NCBI GenBank assembly: GCA_003024985.2
Contig: PXIH01S0032110.1
DNA length: 15,107 bases
Strand: one strand, 5' to 3'
Source: Euperipatoides rowelli
Taxonomy: Eukaryota; Onychophora; Udeonychophora; Euonychophora; Peripatopsidae
Shown: piece by piece, positions 8,124 through 15,051 of the stretch
How positions within the stretch are numbered: position 1 is the first letter of the stretch
How the letters are laid out: the number at the start of each line of letters is the position of its first letter
Notes under the pieces: generated by a model
The model's database searches: none
The model's input: the letters and a program-made list of their open reading frames with translations, nothing else
What the model was told of the DNA's origin: nothing
Made by a program: the position numbers and the translations under genes

Positions 8124-8640
8124 AAAGAATTATTAGGAATCTACGATAATTTAATTGGATTTGTAATGACATCTGATTTATAACATAAGTTGAATTTAAA
8201 CATAATCAGAAAAATATTGGACAATGCAAGTCTAAAATTTCAGATAACTTGATAATGTTATAGAAGAATTTTATTCCACTTCCTTCTAATAATTTTTAGC
8301 TATTGACTTATAAATACACTGCACTAAATATGTGCATTCTAAATAGTAAACAGTATGTATTATGATGTTTGATAATATTGTGTGATGCATTATGGATATA
8401 TCATACCATTCAGATTTCCTGAAGAACTTTAAAAAATGTGAAAGGTTCAAGACATCTAGAAATCACTGTTTTTACCTGTTCATTTTTAACAAAGATAACA
8501 TTTTATGCTATAAAATGTGTCTTTAATTTCCAAGTTGTTTCTCTTCTATCAAATTTGATTTTAAATAGTTACAAATTTAAGCTTCTTACAACAACAATAA
8601 TAATAATAATAACAATAATTATAACAAAATAAAGTTTCCA
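8124..8640 (+). other. 3' flank of the receptor gene with AAT microsatellite and poly-A signal
   Basis: This stretch probably includes the receptor's 3' UTR. A short microsatellite of ACA/AAT units occupies about 8588-8625, and AATAAA occurs at 8628-8633, about 505 bases after the stop codon. It is a plausible polyadenylation signal, although such words are frequent in this AT-rich sequence. No other coding content is seen; the short open frame at 8438-8632 ends in the microsatellite and has no recognisable features. Confidence 0.4.
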
Positions 8641-8784
8641 ATCATCTTATTCAGAAGCAATTGTGAAAAATGTATATATATATAGTAAAATATAAAAATA
8701 AAATCGCATAAATTCCTAGTGCAATTTAGTTCAGTAGTCAACACACAGTTCTGATATTATCACCTTATTTAACCCTTGATCATA

Positions 8785-8808
8785 GTTTCTGGCTTTTGCC
8801 TTCATCAG
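8785..8808 (-). ncRNA. Hammerhead-ribozyme-like core
   Basis: On the minus strand (8808 to 8785) the sequence is CTGATGA, A, GGC, AAAA, GCC, A, GAAAC. CUGAUGA and GAAA(C) are the two conserved strands of the hammerhead core, and GGC/GCC with an AAAA loop makes a short stem II in the correct place. One A-A mismatch closes stem II where G-C is usual. I could not identify stem III, nor a convincing UH cleavage site flanked by stem I partners, so activity is doubtful. Such motifs occur in the terminal repeats of Penelope-like elements and retrozymes; no Penelope RT is visible here. Confidence 0.3.
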
Positions 8809-8905
8809 AAGGTACAAGTATTGTATTATACATTCTAAAATGGTTAATACAGTCTAAGAAAGTCTCAAAATGGTTTGAAAATATGTCTTACACAACTAGC
8901 TTATG

Positions 8906-8974
8906 TATACAAATGTATAATACAATTTTCATCAGTGATATTTTATATACAAATGTAGAATACAATTTTCATCA
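8906..8974. repeat. 40-bp-period tandem duplication
   Basis: The 29-base word starting TATACAAATGTA and ending TTTTCATCA occurs at 8906-8934 and 8946-8974 with one mismatch, at an exact 40-base period. The second copy overlaps the eroded downstream end of the polymerase relic, where motif C would be expected. Confidence 0.8.
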
Positions 8975-10330
8975 AAGTGTTATTATTTTGATATTTTGCA
9001 ACCATAGCATTATAAAGGAAATCATAAACAATATGTTTTCTAATATCAAGACTAGACAAGCCTAGGTATATCAGTTTATCAAATTTGATACATTCCTTAT
9101 TAAGGTGTATAATAATCAGATTTTCACTGAATATAAATTTTTTACAGGAGCGTTTCACAATCAATTTCCTTACCTTTTGTAATAATTTTGAGGGTTTTGT
9201 CTTATATAGAGTCATTCATAAGTTAAAAAAATCATTTTCAACTGCTGATACAGATTTGTATGTATTGTGTATTTTTGTGTACTAATGTTTGTAGCCATGG
9301 TCACATGTATTTTAATTAGTTTAAGATATAGTGAAAGATCAAGTTTTAAAGGATGACAGTGAATAAAATATATAGATTTGTTATAAAGTGTTTTTAAAAG
9401 TTAAGAACTAGGAGAAGGTTTACAATTATTCCCAAAATAAGGAGAAATCCATTGATGTTGAATATGTTGATTAAAAAGAGTTAAAGAAAATTTATTATGT
9501 AAAACATGCAAAAGATTTGGAATATTACAGATATACTTCCAACAAAAGTAAAAAAAAATTGAAATATCATCCAGAGTTGAAATTTTAAGATTAGTAATGT
9601 CATCTTGTGATAGCCATGATAAATTACCAGTAATGAGAGGCTCTGACATTGCAGTTCCATATAAGTTATTGCAGTCCACATAAACAAATATGACTCAATG
9701 AAATTATTAACCTGAGCATATCTATGGATACCTGACTTACACTCCAATCCTTGATTCAATAAAATAATTATGTCTTAATCTGTTAAGAGTTCAACTGTGG
9801 TTTATTTCATATTTATCATTACAAATGTTTTTAAAATAATAAAATATGTTAGAAAATAGCATTACATCTGTTTTTAAATAAAGATCTGAATATTCACCTA
9901 ATGTTCAAATATTAAATTCAGAGCATACTTTTTAGCATGTTCCTAATATGCTGTGGAGATAGGTTAATTATATAATTTTGAAAAAAAAAATCATCTTTAT
10001 TATATTTATCAAATGATGAGACATAATCCTAACAAAAAATTAACTTTTTCATAAATAAATCATACTTATTATTAGTAAATTGCAATTTCATGTTTGTAAA
10101 TTGTTCTTAAGATAATGTTTTAGATAAATTATCTAAACTTGAGTAGAGAAACCTAAAAGAATCTAACATTCTATGTTGAAACTTATAGTTTATTTCCTAC
10201 TTAAACAGATTTTTAAATAGAAATATATGATTCATCATTCAGGCGATTATTGTTAATATCCCCAGGACACTTTAATAATTAAATTAAAATATCATTTTGT
10301 GCCACAATGGAGAAAAAAATTGAAAGAATC
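8943..10330 (-). pseudogene. Family-B (protein-primed type) DNA polymerase relic, virus-like element
   Basis: This would be a replicative DNA polymerase of the Pfam DNA_pol_B_2 type carried by Maverick/Polinton-like and related virus-like elements. Reading the minus strand from 10330 leftwards, pieces appear in family order: NDESYISI (10216-10239), MLDSFRFL (10146-10169), DYVSSFDKYNKDDFFF (about 9976-10024), and exonuclease-type YSDLYLKTD (9866-9892). Next come ELLTD (about 9778-9792), GIHRYAQVNN (about 9703-9732), palm motif A DCNNLYGTAMSEP (9638-9676), WISPY (9437-9451), and a last open run at 8943-9215 with SENLIIIHL and VYDFLYNAM. About 25 residues are missing before ELLTD, motif B is badly degraded, and the DTDS motif C is absent. 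Stops and frame changes throughout make it dead. No capsid, integrase or terminal repeats of the parent element were found, so the element type is uncertain. Confidence 0.8.
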
Positions 10331-10339
10331 CAGATTATT

Positions 10340-11034
10340 ACAGAATACTAAGTCATCAACCTGATAAAAGAAATTACACAGATCTTTTTGGAAATGATGT
10401 TAAAATCTTGCCTTGGTTCCTTTCTTAAAGAGATTCCATCTCTTTAATCTAGAAGCTCAAAGTTCTGCTTGGTTTTTTGATAATTTAAGATCAAAAGCTA
10501 CATCAGTGTTAGATCCCCTTGTGTTATGAAATGGGGATCAAGATTGATGAAATATTGACTTCAAATGTGGGATCATTGTCCAGTTTTTTCTCATTGAGTC
10601 TCAACATCCTGATAATCTAGTCGATTCTAGTGGTTCATCATCATCAAGGGTCCAATTCTCTAGTGGTTCTGTATTGGCAGCTCTTCACTATGATGAATGG
10701 GCCTTGTGGCTTATGCTGGTTTGGATATTTCACAGTATATTTTGATTTTGACAAGATACCTTAACTATTTGTTAAACAAAAATCATAATCTAAAAAATAA
10801 TCTATTGTTTCTCCGGTTAAGATGGCATTGTCTTCCAGTCTTCCAGTCTATAGCCGATCATCATCCAATAGAAATTATTAATTGATTATGGAAAGTGATT
10901 TAGTAGTTTTGAAGAAGCGATAGCAGACAAATATACTAATTCAGAACATTACATAAAGTTGTTAAAAAGCCTAAAGTATTGGTACAAGGCAATGATTCCT
11001 GTAGCATCAGTTAAAAGATTCATCTGTACATTGC
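10340..11034. other. Boundary region between polymerase relic and LINE ORF1
   Basis: I see no confident gene. A perfect 7-bp hairpin, GATCCCC/GGGGATC, lies at about 10512-10538. Minus-strand sequence to about 10390 may continue the polymerase relic (VDDLVFCNNLD, about 10330-10362), but this is weak. The plus-strand part from about 10690 may be the ruined N-terminus or 5' UTR of the LINE; its 62-codon open frame (10697-10885) has no recognisable motif. Confidence 0.35.
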
Positions 11035-11711
11035 CATGATGTGCACATAAATGCAGTTGATATTCTTGAAATTGTGAAGTTGGTAGGAAAATAAGATATT
11101 GTAGTATATACTTCCCGAGGAACTCCCATTATTTGGGGATAGATTTCGTCTCAGAAGAGGTTAAATTAAAAGTTCAAGAAAGTTTCAAGATCTTTAATGA
11201 CTGTTATGTAGTCCCAGAAAGCCTGGGTATTCTGTGTCAAACAATTGAGGTAAGAATTCATTGGTTTCCTGCTGATCAGGATCCCTCTAAAATGCAATAT
11301 GCATTAAATCCCTATGTAAATATTGTCAAAATTCAAAATGATGAATTTAGAGTAGCTGAGAACATGCAGTTTAAATCTAGTGTTGTTACTGTTAAAGCAA
11401 CGTTCAAAGCAAATGTTCAAATTCAAACAATCCCTCGTGTAATGGTAGTAGGAGGAATATCAATATTATTGACAATTAAAGGTAGAGAATAATATGTGAA
11501 GGCAGCAGGTCAGTTCACTCAGGTTTTAAGGAAGGCGAAGAGAAAAAAGAATGACAATGCTTTTAAAGTGAATGCATTCAATTCCCTACCAGAATCATTG
11601 GATAACGTAAGATCAAAGGTAAGAATAAGGAATGATAACGTTGATTTGAAAAATGATGGCTTAGGTGAAGAAGGGATGGGGAGCACTCAAAACAATTTTA
11701 ATCTCAGTTAA
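11035..11711 (+). pseudogene. LINE ORF1 (gag-like RNA-binding protein), broken
   Basis: This is an ORF1-type nucleic-acid-binding protein that would coat LINE RNA. A first piece reads VHINAVDILEIVKLVGK (from about 11041), then a stop, DIVVYTSRGTPIIW, and a frame change near 11125 into the long open piece 11133-11489. That piece has FVSEEVKLKVQESF, VRIHWFPADQDPSKMQ, YVNIVKIQNDEFRVAEN and ILLTIKGRE. The strand pattern V-x-I-HWFP...A-L..Y..IV.I..E.(W/F)R is typical of Tx1-like ORF1 proteins, where GR(P)PxC plus CCHC knuckles normally follow. Here a TAA (11490-11492) and YVKAAGQF replace the knuckles, suggesting a deletion. The tail to 11711 is lysine-rich and then acidic. Confidence 0.7.
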
Positions 11712-11727
11712 TTGTAATTTAATTGTT

Positions 11728-11735
11728 GGCTCAGC
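11728..11735. repeat. Target-site duplication of nested DNA transposon, left (GGCTCAGC)
   Basis: These eight bases abut the left terminal inverted repeat and recur at 12390-12397. They fall within the start of LINE ORF2. Confidence 0.85.
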
Positions 11736-11840
11736 CAAGGGTGTATATAGAAAATATTTTCGGGGGGGGCCAAGCATATTCATCCATCAGATTAGTAGGA
11801 TATAGTTTCCTAGTATGCCTATCCGGAGTTTTTAAAACAA

Positions 11841-11905
11841 AATCATTTTACCGCTCTAAATATGGTTGATCAGTGATCAACCATATTTAGAGCGTTAAAA
11901 TGATT
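11841..11905. repeat. Near-perfect 65-bp palindrome
   Basis: Arms 11841-11872 and 11874-11905 are reverse complements over 32 bases with a single mismatch (C at 11851) and a one-base centre (G, 11873). The right arm belongs to the captured LINE ORF2 reading frame; the left arm is an inverted copy. It could extrude as a cruciform or fold as a long hairpin. Confidence 0.95.
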
Positions 11906-12331
11906 GCAATACCTTTAACTGATCATAAAATGTTATCATTTAGAATTGGTAAGGAATTATATATTAAGAAGGCACCATTATGGAAAATGAAACCTCAGGA
12001 TGTAGATGATATGTTGTTATTGGACATGGTAAAAGATTCAGTGAAAAATTTTTATGAGGATGATCCAATATATAATGAAAAGTGGGATATAATAAAATCT
12101 GAAATTGCAAGTTTTTCAGAATATTGGAAAGTTCAAAGAGGAAAAAAGGATAAGCTTGATATTATGCTAAAAAAGAGGAAGGACAGATTGGAGAAATTAA
12201 AAAATATTTGCTTGATGATGACATGGGTTCAGAGACATTGTTAAAAAACGATGTGCAGGATATGTTTTATGAGATAAAAAGTAATAAGTTTAAAAATGAT
12301 AAAAGAAAAGTGTCTTATAAACACTGCAGTT
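11874..12331 (+). pseudogene. Captured LINE ORF2 fragment (end of endonuclease and linker)
   Basis: The open run 11900-12244 contains IPLTDHKML, the S/TDH motif that closes the LINE endonuclease domain, followed by APLWKMKPQDVDDM and YNEKWDIIKSEIASFSEYW. A lysine-rich helical linker (KKDKLDIMLKKRKDRLEKLK) then leads toward RT. A frame change near 12203 continues into LLDDDMGSETLLKNDVQDMF. The surrounding LINE has its own equivalent segment (SDHVMI near 12986), which is clearly different in sequence, so this piece came from another LINE lineage. It lies wholly inside the DNA transposon. The initial Met is fortuitous. Confidence 0.72.
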
Positions 12332-12374
12332 TTTTTTTTGGGGGGGAGGGCAGGGTCCCTTTGCCCCCCCCCCC
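12331..12374. repeat. T-run, G-run and C-run hairpin inside the DNA transposon
   Basis: Ten T, about eight G, then AGGGCAGGGTCCCTTTG and about eleven C lie just inside the right terminal repeat. G-run and C-run can pair around GGG/CCC, giving a very stable stem. The left end also has a G-run after its terminal repeat, so the tracts look like subterminal parts of the element. Confidence 0.6.
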
Positions 12375-12389
12375 ATATATACACCCTTG

Positions 12390-13340
12390 GGCTCAGCTAA
12401 TGTGAGGTCTTTGAATTCATATAATAAAGCTGTAATTTTATTAAAATATATTCTGAAAACTGAAGCTGATATAATTTTATTGCAGGAAACTTGTAGGAAG
12501 ATTTCTGAGGATGACAGAATTTTGAAAATTGTTAAAGTCTACTAGGCCTACATTGTGTATGAACTTCGGCAAAGCTCTTCTCGTCAAGGATTAGCAGTAT
12601 TGATAAGGAAAAAGACCTCAGTGTTTATTAACTCAGTACAGAATGTTTCGGAAAATATTATGTCTATTAATTTGTTTTATGCTTCTCAGAAGATTTGTTT
12701 ATATAATATTCATGCTCCCATTCTTCCCTCTCAATGAGTCATTTTTTATAAAATGTTATCTAAAGAAATGTATGACATTCGTAATTGGAGATCATAATAT
12801 AAATTCCATTAATAATGAAAAGGTAAATAATGAATTTATGGAGAGATTTAATTTGATTGATGTAGCTGTGATGAAAAATATGTATTAAAACAAGAAGAGA
12901 TAACAGATCCAGAAACAGATCGGATCGGGTATTTTTTTCAAGTACCCCTTTTGAATATGATCTCAAATATCAGTTTGCCCCCTTCTCTGATCATGTCATG
13001 ATTCTACTGAAATGCTTTATGGGCAATACAAATGAAAGATATTTTCGTATTGGTATTTGTCCAAGCTGGTCTGATGATAATATGGCTTCGTTTCTAATGT
13101 TGGAATCATTAAAAGTATTGCAGTCATTGAATTTAGTTAGTCCATATTTAAAATGGCAGTTATGTAAGGATATGGCTTCTAAATTTATTGCAGGTGAAAC
13201 ACATAAAAAATTTTGGTCTATAAATGCAGAAATTAACTCAAATAACACACAACTAAAAGTCTAAATGATTTATCTCTGATGGAAAATAAAATATTGGCTC
13301 TAAAATATCGAAATGAATACCTTACTTATTGTCATTAGAA
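12390..13340 (+). pseudogene. LINE ORF2 endonuclease (AP-type) and linker, broken
   Basis: This would nick target DNA to prime reverse transcription. From the duplicated target at 12390 the frame reads GSANVRSLNS, then ADIILLQET with the metal-binding Glu (12486-12488) of apurinic-type endonucleases, and a TAG near 12543. RQGLAVLIRKK and ICLYNIHAP (12555-12737) follow, then after a frame change VIGDHNINS with the GD-x-N catalytic Asp (12790-12792), FNLIDV, a stop, and in a third frame APFSDHVMI with the closing S-D-H (12986-12994). The linker 12998-13264 includes WSINAEINSNN and continues weakly to about 13340. All three endonuclease motif blocks are present but split over three frames. Confidence 0.78.
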
Positions 13341-13374
13341 AAAAAAAGCATTTGTTATTTAAGTGCAAATTTAA

Positions 13375-13407
13375 GTGCGAATCCGCTCGACCACGGAACC
13401 CGAGACA
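13375..13407 (-). other. Small GC-rich island with pol III A-box-like word
   Basis: On the minus strand TGGTCGAGCGG (13393 to 13383) matches the A-box pattern of Leu/Ser tRNAs and their SINE derivatives. The island is much richer in G+C than the surroundings and sits where LINE RT sequence is missing. No B box is found within normal distance, so no RNA gene is claimed. Confidence 0.25.
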
Positions 13408-13439
13408 AAAATGCTGGAAGTTCACAGCCCTAGAGAAAA

Positions 13440-13850
13440 TGGACTTTTGGCTGTTTAGAAGAGAATCTTTAATGAAGTAGGTAATATTTGGGGTCATGAT
13501 TCTAAAATTTCTTATAAAAAATTAGCCAATGCAATAATTTGGAATCCTGAAAGATTACTGGGTATAGAAATGCAAAAACTGATTTAAGAAAAATATCAAA
13601 ATTATAGGCAGAAGGAAACTTCCAGAATTTTATTTTGAAATTTGAATTGGGGATTCTTCCAGTAAGGGGAAGACTATTTGCCATGGGGATCATAAAGACT
13701 AATTGCCCCTTGGTCTGTGAAGAAATTGAAAATGATTGTCACTTATTTTGGGTGTGTATGAAATGATGGGAATGGATTTCACTGGTAATAAGAAGTGCTT
13801 GGGAAAAATATAATCTCTTTAGAACTTAAATCCTTGAGAGGGGTGACTAG
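13440..13850 (+). pseudogene. LINE ORF2 C-terminal zinc-finger-like region, broken
   Basis: After the missing RT, YKKLANAIIWNPERLLGIEM (about 13515-13575) and then ILPVRGRLFAMGI lead into a Cys/His block at 13704-13757: C-PLV-C, nine residues later C-H-LFWV-C. This is the C-terminal zf-RVT-type domain of many LINE ORF2 proteins (P-R-L...G...C..C...E...HLF..C...W). A TGA follows (KxWEW), and decayed hydrophobic pieces such as YIIFFSIWKLRYKI near 13870 may be the last part. It supports the view that only the middle of ORF2 was lost. Confidence 0.65.
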
Positions 13851-14261
13851 TAAAGTTAAAAAACAATTATATATTATTTTTTTCTCAATTTGGAAACTAC
13901 GATATAAAATTATTTAATTCAACTATTAATTGTTTACATGAATTTTTAAACACTATACACACAGAATATAAGAGATCTTTTTTCTGTAACAGATGATGTT
14001 TTTCAATCCCTGTGGGATACAGAAGTTGTTAAATAATAAGAATTGTAATTTTGTTTTCTGTATGAGGAGTCTAAATATTACCTTCAAGATATTGGAGTTT
14101 TTGATAGTAATAGTTTGTGCAATAAGGGAGAATTCTAAAAAAAAAGTTTTTTTTTTATTTGTATTTGAAGTTTTAGAAGTTGTTAATTCTTTAAATGTAA
14201 ATGAAAGTTTAAGACCAAAATATAATCTTAGATTTTATTTGTAAATAATTTGGTTCTTTTT

Positions 14262-14289
14262 TAATAAAAATAATAAAAAATAAAAAAAC
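14262..14289 (+). repeat. A-rich tail, probable 3' end of the LINE
   Basis: AATAAAAATAATAAAAAATAAAAAAA marks an A-rich, TAA-punctuated tail following the decayed 3' part (13850-14260). No target duplication for the LINE was found, because its 5' end is not located. Confidence 0.4.
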
Positions 14290-14624
14290 CTATTGTTTCT
14301 CTCCAAACCGTCAGTATCGCAAAAGGCATGTGGCAAGATGCCTTTAACAAGCTGGTTAGTAATCTTACACAACTAATACAACAGTTATTCTGGTCATTGT
14401 TTTTGCATCTAAAATATATTTCATTATAACTTCTTGACCATTGCAGTAAAATTTCTTCCTTGGGATTTAAAAATAAGTTTATCACATATAGAGGCAAAAG
14501 TGTTCGGATGATAGACACAAGTATTTGGCATTGCTAAAAGTAAATGATTATAAATATTAAATGAGGTTGTTTTAATATCAGTCTTTTTATCAATAAGAAT
14601 TTTTATTGTTCCCTAAAAATAAAA
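14290..14624. other. Spacer, nothing recognised
   Basis: There is no supported coding content. An 85-codon minus-strand open frame (14261-14518) shows no motif I know and overlaps the LINE tail. The region may be old repeat or unique spacer. Confidence 0.4.
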
Positions 14625-14638
14625 CAAGATAACATTGT
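14625..14638. repeat. SINE target-site duplication, left (CAAGATAACATTGT)
   Basis: This 14-base word is repeated exactly at 14895-14908 on the other side of the SINE. Confidence 0.88.
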
Positions 14639-14894
14639 ACAGCTCCAGTGGTCTAGGCTGTTGACTGCCGGTCGTAGGTTCGATCCTTGACAGACCTGGT
14701 GCCGGAAAATGGTAAATTTTCTTTCTCCACAGTACTCACTGGGGAATTTTTCTGTATCTTTATAAATAGGTTTCATTGGTTTCCAAGCAAAAATGGATTT
14801 TCCTGAGAAGAAAAAGAGTACAGATGAAGGGCATTGAATATTGATCGAGTTAGAAGATTGTAATCTTTGTTGTTTTTTTTTTTAAAAAAAAAAC
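14639..14894 (+). mobile_element. tRNA-derived SINE
   Basis: This 256-bp insertion lies between perfect 14-bp target duplications. Its head resembles a tRNA from the D-arm on: AGCTCCAGTGG (14641-14651) is a slightly disrupted A box and GGTTCGATCC (14677-14686) is a good B box, about 36 bases apart as in SINE promoters. The 5' acceptor strand is missing, so it may be slightly 5'-truncated. The body (about 14690-14870) has no coding content. The element ends with a T-run and A-run (14870-14893) before the duplication. Pol III would transcribe it, and mobilisation would depend on a LINE. I cannot name the SINE family. Confidence 0.82.
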
Positions 14895-14908
14895 CAAGAT
14901 AACATTGT
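14895..14908. repeat. SINE target-site duplication, right (CAAGATAACATTGT)
   Basis: Exact copy of 14625-14638, directly after the A-rich tail. Confidence 0.88.
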
Positions 14909-15051
14909 TTTAATGTGAAATGTACTCCACATCCTCCAAATTAATGTAATTTTTAAAAAAAATTATAACATGAAAGTTATAGGCCCTACACATGTGAAAT
15001 GAAGTTATTCCAAACTGAGTCTAAAAATATCAAAAAAAAATTCATTGCCAA

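Larger units (their letters stand above)
11736..12389. mobile_element. Non-autonomous DNA transposon (8-bp TSD, hAT- or P-like) carrying a LINE fragment
   Basis: CAAGGGTGTATATA (11736-11749) is matched exactly by its reverse complement at 12376-12389, giving 14-bp terminal inverted repeats flanked by an 8-bp duplication (GGCTCAGC). An eight-base duplication with CA...TG ends fits hAT; P-type elements also make 8-bp duplications. Internal to both repeats are poly-G (left, about 11762-11769) and poly-C (right, 12364-12374) tracts. No transposase is encoded, so it would depend on another element. The interior holds a foreign LINE ORF2 piece (about 11874-12331) and a long palindrome (11841-11905). 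Ignoring the insert and one duplicate, LINE ORF2 runs on without a frame break at the junction, which proves the insertion. Confidence 0.82.
11035..14289 (+). mobile_element. Tx1/L1-type LINE, dead, split by a DNA transposon and lacking RT
   Basis: This is a non-LTR retrotransposon in the order ORF1 (about 11035-11711), ORF2 endonuclease and linker (12390-13340), ORF2 C-terminal region (about 13440-13850), decayed 3' part, and A-rich tail (about 14262-14289). The DNA transposon at 11736-12389, plus one copy of its duplicated target, interrupts it between ORF1 and ORF2. The reverse transcriptase core, normally several hundred residues between linker and C-terminal domain, is missing. The 5' limit is uncertain and could lie 100-300 bases further left. 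The ORF1 style and endonuclease point to the Tx1/L1 group, judged by motif memory only. Confidence 0.78.

Noticed and set aside
8588-8625. ACA/AAT array as a regulatory element
   Set aside because: A simple microsatellite in an AT-rich 3' flank explains it.
8796-9065. 89-codon plus-strand open frame
   Set aside because: It spans the 40-bp duplication and the antisense of the polymerase relic; it has no motif and the minus strand carries the family blocks.
9085-9285. 66-codon plus-strand open frame
   Set aside because: Antisense to polymerase-like sequence; no independent evidence.
9481-9759. Treating this minus-strand open frame as a separate gene
   Set aside because: Only its first part (HRYAQVNN) is meaningful; past a frame change the homologous sequence continues in the overlapping frame, so both are pieces of one pseudogene.
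11728-12397. A protein-coding gene in the transposon interior (114- and 65-codon open frames)
   Set aside because: Both frames are parts of one LINE ORF2 linker separated by a frame change; the second runs into the homopolymer tracts and terminal repeat, so no transposase or novel protein is supported.
13993-14244. 83-codon plus-strand open frame near the LINE 3' end
   Set aside because: Hydrophobic, low-complexity and motif-free; more likely decayed 3' region of the LINE than a gene.
14261-14518. 85-codon minus-strand open frame
   Set aside because: It overlaps the A-rich LINE tail and no family pattern could be recognised.
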